Positions 9,503-19,024 of a stretch of DNA of 48,707 bases are shown here, in pieces; the stretch's first letter is position 1, and the number at the start of each line of letters is the position of its first letter. The stretch is from Ignavibacteriota bacterium (GTDB taxonomy: Bacteria; Bacteroidota; Ignavibacteria; Kapaibacteriales; UBA2268). The translations under genes and the position numbers were made by a program. Under the pieces are notes generated by a model, which was not told where the DNA came from, did not search any database, and saw only the letters and a program-made list of their open reading frames with translations. The stretch covers positions 1 through 48,707 of the forward strand of contig JAGQWJ010000022.1 of the NCBI GenBank assembly GCA_020437395.1, in the 5' to 3' direction.

Positions 9503-12500
9503 CTATTTTAATTTCGGGACTCTTCCTGGTAACCAAGGTGAATTTTTACTTTGTAATTCATTAGTTATTTTCTGAATAGAGTTATCTATTACTAACATTT
9601 CAGATTCAACTTTCCTGAATTCTTCTTTTATTAATTTGATAGTTTCTAATTGTGTATTCGTAGGAGCTGAACTAGAATACCAGAAGCTATAGAGTAAATT
9701 TCCTAATCTCTCATTCAATCCAGCTACATAAGCAGTTGCTCTTTTTTGTAAAGAAGAATTTCCATTAAGTGTTTTCTTAATTTCATAAATCTTATCTTCA
9801 AGTGTATTAATTTCTTTCAAATTATTCAAATCAGAATCTGAATAGTTAATAATAGTATTGCTTAATAAATTAAGTTGGTTTGATGCTTCTTCTAGATATT
9901 TATCAGCCCCAATTAAAACTCTTCTAATCTCAAATGCCTCTTTTTGCATTTCTACAAGTTCATTAGGATTAGTAGCAGGTAAAGAACGATTATCAAGAGT
10001 CTTAGCTGTAAATTTAACAGGAGATACTAATTCAGTAATTTCTCCATTATGAACTTTTTGTAACTCTACTGTATAGTCTCCAGGTAATATTGGTATTCCT
10101 GAATATTTCTCTGATCTACTATTATTAGTGAGTGGAGCTGTATCAGCATATCTCATATCCCAAGTAAATCTGTTAATGCCCTTAGAAATAGAATTTTTTA
10201 TCCTTCGGACAATATTGCCGTTCATATCTTTGAAGGTAAACAGTAAATAGGGCGACTTTTCAATGTCCTCTTTTTCTAATTGAGTGAAAGTGGGATAAGT
10301 ATAATTTCCCTTATTATCCTTTTCCTCTTTCAATCTTTTTGATTTTAATGACTCAAAATTATCTTTAATATAATAAGTTACAGTTACACCAAATTCTGGA
10401 TTATCGGCTCTGTAATAAGTTTTACCTAAGCTATTTCTACCTTTCGAACGATCTTCTATATACATCAATGCATCTTTAATATTAAATATGTGTGCATCTT
10501 TTTCAAGGATTTCTTTACTAGCTTCACGTATTGGAGAATAATTATCTAATATATAAAATCCTCTCCCAAAACTTGCCAAAGCTAAGTCATTTTCTCTTCT
10601 TTGAATATCAATTTCTCTGATACTAATTGTAGGTAATCCATTCGAAAATTTAACCCAATTTTTACCATTGTCTTTAGTAAAATATACACCAAATTCTGTC
10701 CCTATAAATAATAAGTCTTTATCCAGATGATCTTGAACAATTGAGTGTACTGGAAGGTTTTCTGGTAAATTGCCTGTAATACTATTCCAACTATTACCCA
10801 TATCTTTACTCATAATTATATAAGGTTTAAAATCTCCATTCTTTCTGTTATCAAATGTTGCATACACTACATTTTCATTATGTAAAGATGCAGTTATATC
10901 AGACACATAAGTTGTTTCAGGAATCGAAGTAAAAGACGAAATTCTATTCCAACTTTTACCATCATCTTTAGATACTTGAATTAAACCATCATCTGTTCCA
11001 ACATATAAAAGTCCTTTTTCTAACGGGGACTCATCTAAAGAAACAATATTACCATAGACAGAAGTTGACTGGTTTTTTGCTACAGATTCTGGTGGCCACA
11101 CTTTTCCCATTACCTTTAGTGTATTTCTATCAATTTTTCTTGTTAAATCTTCGCTGATTTTTGTCCAAGAATCACCTCTATTTGTTGATTTAAAAATCTT
11201 ATTGGCTGCAAAATAGAGAGTTCTATTGTCATGTGGACTTATTATTACAGGTGAATTCCAATTCCATTTCAATATCTCATCTTTTTCAGGTTGAGGTTGA
11301 ATGCCCGTAAACTCTCCACTCTTCTTATCGTATCTTACTAAAAAACCATATTGTGGTTGCGAATAAACTATATTAGGGTCTTTAGGATCTATAACGGTTT
11401 TGAATCCATCTCCACCAACTGTAAAAATCCAATCCTCATTCTTTATTCCATTATCAGATAATGTTCTAGATGGTCCACCTAAAGTATTGTTATCTTGTGT
11501 ACCACCATATACATTATAAAACGGATAGTCATTATCAACTGTAACTCTATAGAATTGGGTAACGGGTAAATTCTCGAAGAATCTCCAATTTGATGCGGCA
11601 TCAAAAGTCTCATAAAGACCTCCATCACAACCAATTAAAATATTATCTGGATTTTCAGGATTAATCCAAATTGCGTGATCATCCACGTGTTTTTCTCCCA
11701 ACGGCAATGTGCTAAAATTCTTACCACCATCATAAGTAATTTGAGTATATGTACTAAGTGAATATACTATGTCTTTATTAGTTGGGTGAGTCACAATTTC
11801 CTGATAGTATTGCGGACTACTCGAAACATGATCACTTTGCTTCGACCAAGATGCACCTCTGTCTGTAGATTTAAAAAAACCACCATTGTTTTCACTTGCT
11901 TCAATTATAGCGTATAAATAATCTGGTTCTACGTTTGAAATTGCAAGCCCAATTCGGCCAATATCCCCAGAAGGTAAACCTTTTGATAATTTATCCCAAG
12001 TTTTTCCTCCATCAACAGTTTTATAGATTGCACCTTCTGGACCTCCATTGATTAATGTCCAAACATGTCTTCTTCTTTGATATGCTGAAGCGTATAGCAC
12101 TTTAGAATCTCTCGGATCCATTACTATATCAGAAATACCAGTATTTTCTGATATATCAAGGGATTTATCCCAAGTTTTTCCTCCATCTGTAGTCTTATAA
12201 AGTCCTCTGTCACCACCTTCTTTCCATAATGGACCTTGTGAAGCCACCCAAACTACATCCGAGTTATTTGGGTCAATTATTATTTTCCCAATATGTTCAG
12301 AATTTTTTAGACCAACATTCTTCCAACTTTTTCCACCATCTTCCGATTTATAAACACCATCTCCATAGCTGACACTCCTTTGCGAGTTATTTTCGCCTGA
12401 ACCTACCCATATTACATTTGTGTTTTTAGGATCAATAGTAATACATCCAATAGAATATGAGTTCTCATTATCAAATATTGGAGTAAAAGTTGTACCGTGA

Positions 12501-12742
12501 TTCGTTGTCTTCCAAACTCCACCTGAAGCTACAGCAACATAAAACTCATCAAAGTTATTCGGATTAATAGCTAAATCTATTACTCTACCCGATGCAATTG
12601 CTGGACCAATAGATCTGAATTTAATATTAGAGTAGATTGAAGATTGGTTAATTTTTTCAGTTTCTTTCTGCTCTGCTGAAATTAAAATTATATTAATATT
12701 TACAAATGTTAATAAAAAAATGGAAAATAATAGTCTTTTCAT
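9503..12742 (-). CDS. Secreted sortilin/VPS10-like Asp-box propeller protein
   Basis: A 1079-residue exported protein with an N-terminal signal peptide (MKRLLFSIFLLTFVNINIILISA). The first 700 residues form beta-propellers with about nine Asp-box turns, for example KTTNHGTTF, KSEDGGKSW, KTTDGGKTW (twice), KSTDRGASW, KSTNRGDSW, VSKDDGKSW and FTKDNGKNW. GSGENN and YQRRRHVW are typical of the bacterial sortilin-like or glycosyl-hydrolase-annotated family. A beta-sandwich-like region (about 850-920) and a helical C-terminal region (about 940-1060) follow. Such proteins are often annotated as glycosyl hydrolases, but no catalytic residues can be assigned, so I infer binding or scaffolding at the cell surface or periplasm. 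It lacks a T9SS sorting domain, unlike the other large secreted proteins here. Monocistronic; divergent from the OmpA operon. Confidence 0.85.
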   Translation of the reverse strand: MKRLLFSIFLLTFVNINIILISAEQKETEKINQSSIYSNIKFRSIGPAIASGRVIDLAINPNNFDEFYVAVASGGVWKTTNHGTTFTPIFDNENSYSIGCITIDPKNTNVIWVGSGENNSQRSVSYGDGVYKSEDGGKSWKNVGLKNSEHIGKIIIDPNNSDVVWVASQGPLWKEGGDRGLYKTTDGGKTWDKSLDISENTGISDIVMDPRDSKVLYASAYQRRRHVWTLINGGPEGAIYKTVDGGKTWDKLSKGLPSGDIGRIGLAISNVEPDYLYAIIEASENNGGFFKSTDRGASWSKQSDHVSSSPQYYQEIVTHPTNKDIVYSLSTYTQITYDGGKNFSTLPLGEKHVDDHAIWINPENPDNILIGCDGGLYETFDAASNWRFFENLPVTQFYRVTVDNDYPFYNVYGGTQDNNTLGGPSRTLSDNGIKNEDWIFTVGGDGFKTVIDPKDPNIVYSQPQYGFLVRYDKKSGEFTGIQPQPEKDEILKWNWNSPVIISPHDNRTLYFAANKIFKSTNRGDSWTKISEDLTRKIDRNTLKVMGKVWPPESVAKNQSTSVYGNIVSLDESPLEKGLLYVGTDDGLIQVSKDDGKSWNRISSFTSIPETTYVSDITASLHNENVVYATFDNRKNGDFKPYIIMSKDMGNSWNSITGNLPENLPVHSIVQDHLDKDLLFIGTEFGVYFTKDNGKNWVKFSNGLPTISIREIDIQRRENDLALASFGRGFYILDNYSPIREASKEILEKDAHIFNIKDALMYIEDRSKGRNSLGKTYYRADNPEFGVTVTYYIKDNFESLKSKRLKEEKDNKGNYTYPTFTQLEKEDIEKSPYLLFTFKDMNGNIVRRIKNSISKGINRFTWDMRYADTAPLTNNSRSEKYSGIPILPGDYTVELQKVHNGEITELVSPVKFTAKTLDNRSLPATNPNELVEMQKEAFEIRRVLIGADKYLEEASNQLNLLSNTIINYSDSDLNNLKEINTLEDKIYEIKKTLNGNSSLQKRATAYVAGLNERLGNLLYSFWYSSSAPTNTQLETIKLIKEEFRKVESEMLVIDNSIQKITNELQSKNSPWLPGRVPKLK

Positions 12743-12785
12743 TTAGTATCTCTTTGGTATTTGTTAATTACTTTTTATCTTGAAA

Positions 12786-12815
12786 CAAAAATAACACTAA
12801 AAAAAGTTAAACAAA
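12786..12815 (-). promoter_or_regulatory. Candidate Bacteroidota-type promoter for the propeller gene
   Basis: On the minus strand, TTTG (12815-12812) is followed after 18 bases by TATTTTTG (12793-12786). This fits the Bacteroidota sigma-A pattern TTTG then TAnnTTTG, with spacing slightly short of the usual 19-21. It lies about 45 bases upstream of the start codon at 12742. In such AT-rich DNA a chance match is quite possible. Confidence 0.35.
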
Positions 12816-12865
12816 AATGTAACGAATATTTGTTTAATTGTTTATTCTATAAAAGCGAGGTATGA

Positions 12866-14848
12866 TTGCGTAAATATTTACTTATTTTATTAACTCCATT
12901 TATATTAATTTCTTCTCAGAAAGACAACGCGCTAAGGCTAGGTGTTCTAATGGGAGGTAATTATGTACAAAATGAAACGAGATTGCCAGTCATTCAAGGG
13001 GATACTTGTTGTGGTGAGTTTAATAATGGTAATGAAATAGGGTTTTATACTGGTCTTTCGTTTAATTACGAATTATTATATGAGTTTATTTCAGCGGATG
13101 TTAGGGTTCTTTTTGATTCAAGACCGGCTAATCTAAACGTTAATACTAATAATTATCAAATTTATAATCCAAATAGTCGAGACTATGAATTTGCAACAAT
13201 TCAAAATGATATAGAAGCAACTTTAAATTATTTTGTTTTCGATTTTGGATTAAAAATTAGACCAGTAAATACAATCCCTGTTGCTATCAGATTAGGATTT
13301 GATTTTTCAGATGCTTCCATTACTAAAAGTTTTTCGCAAACAAGACATATTATTGAGCCGTCTGGTTTACAGCTTAATGGTGAAACAATTGAAACTGTAT
13401 CAGAAGGTGATTTTAATAATTTAAGTGTTTCGCAAGGATTAAGTGGATCATTAATTGCAGATATTGAATTAAACGAATCAATAATACTTTCACCCGAATT
13501 AAGCTATAGATATCCAATAAATTCGAGTATGGATGATATTGACTGGATGACAACTTTAATAAGAGCAGGTGCGACAATTTCTGTTAGATTAAATCCTCCT
13601 CAGAATTTGAGAAATGAAGAAATTATAATTGACACTATACCTGTTATTGAAGAAAATAAATCAATTACGGATAATATTAAAAATGACGATGAGATTGATT
13701 TAAATGCTATAAACAGTATCAATATTGAAGATTTAACGATAACAGAAACAATTGTAACTCAAACTTACCCAATATTACCTTATTTGTTTTTTGATAGTTC
13801 GTCAAGTAAATTACCTAATAAGTATTACTATAGAGGGGATACAAAAAACTTTTCAGAAGAATATTTAGAAAAAAATTCATTGAAAATTTATGAAAGATTA
13901 TTAGATATTGTTGGTCAAAGATTAAAAAAATCAAGTGGTAAACTGACAATTAAGGGATTTACTGATGGTAAAGAGAAGCCTACTTATGATGAAAGAAAAG
14001 ATTTAGCATTTGCGAGAGCAAGTTCAGTCAAAAACTACTTAGTTACAAAATGGGATATTAATCAAGAAGATTTAAAAATTGAAGTAAGCGATATACCAAA
14101 TCAGCCTACAAGTAGCAATTATATAGAAGGATTAGCAGAGAATAGAAGAGTAGAGCTATCTCCGGATGATATAAGTTTGTTGAAGCCGATTGTTCATTCT
14201 CAATTTATGGAATTTGCTACAGATAAGAATAGATTGAAAGTTAATCTAGATACTAAATCAAATGAGATAAATGATTATACGATAATAGTTAAAGATGACA
14301 ATAAACAAATATTTAACCAATCTATTCAAGATAAAATAACAAATGAATTCACTATATACTTAAATAATGAATTAATAGATAAAATTGCTAACTCAAAAAT
14401 AGAAAAACTTGAACTAGAATTATTAGTTACTAAAAATAATGGAAGAATAGAATCTAAAACTGTTCCATTTAAAGTAATTAAAGAAAGCAATGATTTTGAA
14501 TTAGGAAGACTTAACCTTATAGTATTTGATTTTGACAAATCTGTTATAAGCGATGCTAATAGAAATATGATAGATAAGTTTATTGTAAATAATATCTCGA
14601 GTAAATCAAATGTAGATATTATCGGTTCAACTGATTTATTAGGCGAACAATTGTATAATAAAGAACTCTCTCAACAAAGAGCAAATAATGTTGCAGATTA
14701 CATAAGCACTTTACTACCGAACATTAAGTACAATAAAGTAATAGGAGTTGGTTCGAATAATCCGAAATTTGATAACTCTTCACCAGAGGGTAGGTTTTAT
14801 TGTCGAACGGTATTAATCGAAGTAAAAACACCAATAAAAATAGATTAA
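12866..14848 (+). CDS. OmpA-family outer-membrane protein with two OmpA-like domains
   Basis: A 660-residue protein. Signal peptide RKYLLILLTPFILISS, then a beta-barrel-like N-terminal region (about 20-250) with an adjacent cysteine pair in GDTCCGEF and alternating strands (GFYTGLSFNYELLYEFISADVRV). A degenerate OmpA-like domain (about 305-430) contains FFDSSSSKLP, LTIKGFTDG and GLAENRRVEL. A second OmpA-like domain (about 545-660) contains VFDFDKSVI, VDIIGSTDLLG and LSQQRANNVADYI. OmpA-like domains bind peptidoglycan, so it probably ties the outer membrane to the wall. The start is TTG at 12866 with Shine-Dalgarno GCGAGG (12855-12860); the ATG at 12862 is out of frame and stops after three codons. 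First gene of a tight plus-strand run; menA follows after 10 bases. Confidence 0.85.
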   Translation: MRKYLLILLTPFILISSQKDNALRLGVLMGGNYVQNETRLPVIQGDTCCGEFNNGNEIGFYTGLSFNYELLYEFISADVRVLFDSRPANLNVNTNNYQIYNPNSRDYEFATIQNDIEATLNYFVFDFGLKIRPVNTIPVAIRLGFDFSDASITKSFSQTRHIIEPSGLQLNGETIETVSEGDFNNLSVSQGLSGSLIADIELNESIILSPELSYRYPINSSMDDIDWMTTLIRAGATISVRLNPPQNLRNEEIIIDTIPVIEENKSITDNIKNDDEIDLNAINSINIEDLTITETIVTQTYPILPYLFFDSSSSKLPNKYYYRGDTKNFSEEYLEKNSLKIYERLLDIVGQRLKKSSGKLTIKGFTDGKEKPTYDERKDLAFARASSVKNYLVTKWDINQEDLKIEVSDIPNQPTSSNYIEGLAENRRVELSPDDISLLKPIVHSQFMEFATDKNRLKVNLDTKSNEINDYTIIVKDDNKQIFNQSIQDKITNEFTIYLNNELIDKIANSKIEKLELELLVTKNNGRIESKTVPFKVIKESNDFELGRLNLIVFDFDKSVISDANRNMIDKFIVNNISSKSNVDIIGSTDLLGEQLYNKELSQQRANNVADYISTLLPNIKYNKVIGVGSNNPKFDNSSPEGRFYCRTVLIEVKTPIKID

Positions 14849-14858
14849 AGGAGAATTA

Positions 14859-15779
14859 ATGACAACAATTCAAAGCAGATCGAAGATTTCATTATTAATG
14901 CAGGCAATTAGACCCTTTTCTTTTTCAGCTTCTTTAGTACCTGTTTTAGTGGGTGCAATGTTCGCATTATATTATTTTGAGGGTGAAATACTTTGGTACC
15001 TTTTTCCGATTATTATCTTTGCAAGTTTATTGCTACATTCGGGTACAAACTTAATAAGCGAGTATTATGACTTAGAAAAAGGAGTTGATAGGAAAGATAC
15101 TTTTGGATCAAGTAGAGTGTTAGTTGAAGATTTATTACCACCTAAAACAGTTCTTAAAGCTGGTTATGTTTCATTTCTAATTGGATTTATACTCGGATTA
15201 GTTCTTGTATATGTACATGGGTTACCTATTCTTTATTTAGGTTTATTTGGAATAGCAGGTGGTATTTTTTACACAGGTAAACCTATAGGTTACAAATATG
15301 TAGCTCTAGGAGATATTCTAGTATTTTTATTAATGGGACCACTGATGGTGGTTGGCTCATATTTCTCTTTGACGGGAAGTTTCGATTGGAATGTTGCTAT
15401 AGTTTCACTACCAATTGGATTTTTAGTAACAGCTATTTTAAATGCTAATAACATCAGAGATATTAAACACGATACTGAAGCTAAAGTGAAAACATTGGCC
15501 ACAATATTGGGTATTGGAGCGGCAAAAAAAGAATATTACATACTAGTATTCGGCGCTTATCTAAGTGTTGTTCTGATGGTTTTATTTGGGTTATTAGAAT
15601 ATTGGGCTTTAATAGTTATTATTTCATTACCTGTAGCAATTAAGAACGCTAAAGATATATCCTTAGCTCAAGTCAATAATCCTGAGACAATAGCTATAAT
15701 GGATATTAAAACTGCACAATTGCACATGCAATTTGGACTTCTACTTACAATAAGTTTACTATTATCAGCAATTTTATAA
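14859..15779 (+). CDS. menA: 1,4-dihydroxy-2-naphthoate polyprenyltransferase
   Basis: A 306-residue UbiA-superfamily membrane enzyme that attaches the isoprenoid tail to 1,4-dihydroxy-2-naphthoate in menaquinone synthesis. The first prenyl-diphosphate/Mg motif is NLISEYYDLEKGVD (about residues 65-78) and the second is NANNIRDIKHDTEAKVKTLA (about 195-214), both typical of MenA. About eight to nine hydrophobic helices span the rest, and the length is normal. A strong Shine-Dalgarno AAAGGAG (14847-14853) supports the ATG at 14859. No other men genes are adjacent; it lies between an OmpA gene and the DUF1800/DUF1501 pair, probably co-transcribed. Its presence implies a menaquinone-based respiratory chain. 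Confidence 0.92.
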   Translation: MTTIQSRSKISLLMQAIRPFSFSASLVPVLVGAMFALYYFEGEILWYLFPIIIFASLLLHSGTNLISEYYDLEKGVDRKDTFGSSRVLVEDLLPPKTVLKAGYVSFLIGFILGLVLVYVHGLPILYLGLFGIAGGIFYTGKPIGYKYVALGDILVFLLMGPLMVVGSYFSLTGSFDWNVAIVSLPIGFLVTAILNANNIRDIKHDTEAKVKTLATILGIGAAKKEYYILVFGAYLSVVLMVLFGLLEYWALIVIISLPVAIKNAKDISLAQVNNPETIAIMDIKTAQLHMQFGLLLTISLLLSAIL

Positions 15780-15799
15780 ACGAAACTTAAGAGATCGTT

Positions 15800-17419
15800 A
15801 TGAAAAAAATTAAATTAGAGAGATTAGATAAGGAGATAAGTGTAAAACCTTACCAAGAGAGAGTTAAATATTCTAGTTATCTCACTTTATCATTGGATGA
15901 AGAGGAAGGAAATTTAACAGAAGAAAAAGCTAAACACTTGCTTAGACGAGTAACTTTTGGACCTACGCCCAGTGAAGTGAATCAAATAAAAGATAGACCG
16001 ATTTCAGAAGTCGTTGATGAATTGCTTGGTGATGGTCTTGATTATTTGCCTAAAAATATTGACAGATTGCCTACAGCGAATGAACTCAATTGGATTGATA
16101 CTGTTGAAGAAGATCCTTCTAAAGTACATATTACTATCAGAGGTACAATCGAAGGGAGACATAGAAATAGATATTCACAGTTTGTTAACTGGTGGCTAGA
16201 CAATATGTCTTCAGATAAGATAAGTAACAGTAATAAAACAGTTTCTGAACGATTAACATTCTTTTGGCATACACATTGGTGTATCGAGTTTACTTATGAT
16301 ACACAAGGTTATATTCCTCCTCCAATAATTTATAGAAGTAACCAGACTTTAAGAAAATATAGGTTAGGAAATTTTAAAAAATTTGTCGAAGAAATGACTT
16401 TAGATGGTGCTTATCTATTATACCAAGGTCTAAATCTAAGTTCTGGAAAGAATCCAAATGAGAATTACGCTAGAGAGTTAATGGAACTCTTTACTATGGG
16501 AATTGGCAATTATAGTGAAGGAGATATTAGAGAAGCTGCTAGAGCTCTTACTGGCTGGCGGGTATCAGCACACAGGCAAGACCCAAAACCATTCGAGTTT
16601 TTTGATACATATTTTTCAGCAAAAGACCATGATTTAGATTCAAAACAGATTATGGGAGAAACTATACCGGCTAGAGCTGAAGAAGATAATACAATGGAGA
16701 AAGTACGTGAAGGTGAGGTAAAAGGTTTACTTGATATACTATTTAGAAGAAGACCTGAACCTATAGCTCAATTTATTTGTACAAAAATATATAGCCATTT
16801 CGTGTATAGTAATCCTTCGGAATATGATAAATTGTTTATTAATGAATTGGCCACTGAATTTATTGCAAATGATTTCGAATTACTACCTGTATTTAGAAAG
16901 CTGTTTAAAAGTAAACATTTCTACGAAAAAATAAATTTTGGTGTTCAGATTAAGCATCCAGTCGAGTTAATTGTTAATTTGGAGAAACTGCTTTCTATTA
17001 AGTATGCAAATTCTTTTGCTGCATTAGATGATTTGGAACAAGAGCTCTATGACCCTCCGAATGTTAGCGGTTGGAGTGGTTATAGAAGTTGGATCTCAAC
17101 AAAAACCTACCCAAGAAGAGTAAGTCATTTAAAGAATATTATAAGTAATAAGTCCAATAATGATTGGCTAGTATTTTTGTCAGAGTTTTCTAACCCAACT
17201 GAATTTGATATTTTATTCAAGGAATTAGTAGAATATACATTACCTAATTCAGCTACAACAGAAAGGTTAATTATACTTAAAAATCGAATCGAAGGATTAT
17301 CAAATGTCAATACTGATAATTGGACTCAATTATACAACGAGGGAAGTAATGATATAGGTAAATTTTTAAATACATTTTTTCAAGAGCTTATAAAAGTTCC
17401 TGATATACATTTATCGTAG
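15800..17419 (+). CDS. DUF1800 family protein
   Basis: A 539-residue protein of the DUF1800 family. Hallmarks are AKHLLRRVTFGPTPSEV near residue 45, LTFFWHTHWCIEF (about 150), NPNENYARELMELFTMGIGNYSEGDIREAARALTGW (about 215-250), the DHD of the AKDHDLDSKQIMGETIPA region, and DPPNVSGWSGYRSWI (about 415). No signal peptide is visible, in contrast to its partner. DUF1800 and DUF1501 genes are a recurrent neighbour pair in many bacteria, but their biochemical role is not established. The stop is 9 bases before the DUF1501 start, so the two are surely co-transcribed; menA lies 20 bases upstream. Confidence 0.9.
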   Translation: MKKIKLERLDKEISVKPYQERVKYSSYLTLSLDEEEGNLTEEKAKHLLRRVTFGPTPSEVNQIKDRPISEVVDELLGDGLDYLPKNIDRLPTANELNWIDTVEEDPSKVHITIRGTIEGRHRNRYSQFVNWWLDNMSSDKISNSNKTVSERLTFFWHTHWCIEFTYDTQGYIPPPIIYRSNQTLRKYRLGNFKKFVEEMTLDGAYLLYQGLNLSSGKNPNENYARELMELFTMGIGNYSEGDIREAARALTGWRVSAHRQDPKPFEFFDTYFSAKDHDLDSKQIMGETIPARAEEDNTMEKVREGEVKGLLDILFRRRPEPIAQFICTKIYSHFVYSNPSEYDKLFINELATEFIANDFELLPVFRKLFKSKHFYEKINFGVQIKHPVELIVNLEKLLSIKYANSFAALDDLEQELYDPPNVSGWSGYRSWISTKTYPRRVSHLKNIISNKSNNDWLVFLSEFSNPTEFDILFKELVEYTLPNSATTERLIILKNRIEGLSNVNTDNWTQLYNEGSNDIGKFLNTFFQELIKVPDIHLS

Positions 17420-17428
17420 GGTGATGAA

Positions 17429-19024
17429 ATGAAAAGAAGAGATTTTATAGCTACAACATTAGCAACTGGTTCAGCTCTGACTTTACATCCATATATTGCA
17501 AAGTCAAATCCAATTAGAAGTTCAAAAGTACAATCAGCAGATGATTTTCTTGAAGATGACAGTATAATGATAATTATCGATTTATTTGGAGGAAATGATG
17601 GCTTGAATACTGTAATACCACTTCAACAAGATGAATATTATAATTTGAGACCCAATATTGCTTTAAAAGAAGAGGATACTATTAGGTTTCAAAGTTCAGA
17701 TTTATACTTACACCCAGCTTTAGTGACAAATGTAGAAAATGATGGTTTTTTAGGTCTATTGCAAAATAGGAATTTGGCAATCATAGAGAATGTCGGGTAT
17801 GAAAATTATACTATGTCTCATTTTAGGTCTTCTGATATTTGGGCAAGTGGTATCGTTAATACTGATCCTAGTGTTAAACTTTTAGATGGTTGGCTTGGAC
17901 GTTACTTTGCATCAAAACTAGACAATTACCCTTTTGAAATTCCAGAACATCCCTTAGGTATCTCAATAGGTGGAGAAGTACCACTTGAGTTCAGAAGTGA
18001 AAAAGGTCACATGGGAATTGCTTTAACAGATCCTAATAGTTTTTATAATCTAGGAAAAGGACTAACACCATTCGAAGATAAATTTAAAGGTGATTCTAAC
18101 TTCGAAAAAGAATTTAATTTTATTCATACAATTGCAGAACAATCCGAAATCTATTCACAAGAAGTAAAATTAGCTTTTGACAAAGGCACCAATGAAGTTA
18201 ATTATCCAACTACAGGTTTAGCTGCTAAAATGGGATTAATCTCAAAGTTGATTTCTGGAGGTTTGAAAACGAAAGTATATCATTTGAGACTTAGTAGTTT
18301 CGATTCACATGTTCAACAAATGAACGAGCCACTTTCTGGTCAGCACCCAATATTATTAAATCAATTAGCTTCTGCAATTTCTTTATTTATGAAAGATGCT
18401 ACGATACAAGGATTCTCAAAAAGAGTTGCAGGTCTTACTACATCAGAGTTTGGTCGAAGAGCTTATGATAATGGAAGTAGAGGGTCTGATCATGGTGCTA
18501 GTAATGTTATGTTTATGTTTGCACATGATGATAGTATCAATTTTGGTAGAGCAGGGAACCCGCCAAATCTATCTGACTTAGACACTAATGGCAACCCACG
18601 GTACCAATTTGATTTTAGAAGACTTTACACTGATTTCTTAGAAACTTGGTTTGGCGCATCTGAAACAGATGTAGAAGAAATTTTTGGTGAACCTATATTG
18701 CCAATGGGAATATTAAAACCAAGAGTAAAATCAGGAGTTAAAAATTATGTATTCTCAAAAGGGAGACCAGGAATTGAACTTTATCCTAACCCTGTATATC
18801 AATCAGGTGAATGTACTATTAGGTTCGATTTAAAACAATCAATGTATGGAGATGTAAAAGTCTTTTCTACAGATGGTAGAGTCGTTAAGCATATTTATAA
18901 TGGAATGTTACATAATGGGCCGAATGATTCATTAAAAATAAATGGACTAAGATCGGGGCATTATATGGTTACGTTAACAATTGATAATAAAAGGTATAGT
19001 GCTCCACTAAATATATTAAAATGA
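17429..19024 (+). CDS. DUF1501 protein with Tat leader and T9SS sorting domain
   Basis: A 531-residue DUF1501 protein, a family distantly related to sulfatase/alkaline-phosphatase-fold proteins. The N-terminus, MKRRDFIATTLATGSALTL, is a twin-arginine signal. Core motifs include LFGGNDGLNTVIPL (about residue 52), YTMSHFRSSDIWASG (about 128), SSFDSHVQQMN (about 290), TSEFGRRAYDNGSRGSDHGASNVMF (about 335) and a C-terminal DFLETWFG. From about residue 449 a type A T9SS C-terminal domain follows: LYPNPV, VKVFSTDGRVV, GLRSGHYMVTL. Tat export of a folded protein across the inner membrane followed by T9SS passage to the surface is inferred. It is coupled to the next gene by an ATGA overlap. The function of the core is unknown. 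Confidence 0.9.
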   Translation: MKRRDFIATTLATGSALTLHPYIAKSNPIRSSKVQSADDFLEDDSIMIIIDLFGGNDGLNTVIPLQQDEYYNLRPNIALKEEDTIRFQSSDLYLHPALVTNVENDGFLGLLQNRNLAIIENVGYENYTMSHFRSSDIWASGIVNTDPSVKLLDGWLGRYFASKLDNYPFEIPEHPLGISIGGEVPLEFRSEKGHMGIALTDPNSFYNLGKGLTPFEDKFKGDSNFEKEFNFIHTIAEQSEIYSQEVKLAFDKGTNEVNYPTTGLAAKMGLISKLISGGLKTKVYHLRLSSFDSHVQQMNEPLSGQHPILLNQLASAISLFMKDATIQGFSKRVAGLTTSEFGRRAYDNGSRGSDHGASNVMFMFAHDDSINFGRAGNPPNLSDLDTNGNPRYQFDFRRLYTDFLETWFGASETDVEEIFGEPILPMGILKPRVKSGVKNYVFSKGRPGIELYPNPVYQSGECTIRFDLKQSMYGDVKVFSTDGRVVKHIYNGMLHNGPNDSLKINGLRSGHYMVTLTIDNKRYSAPLNILK

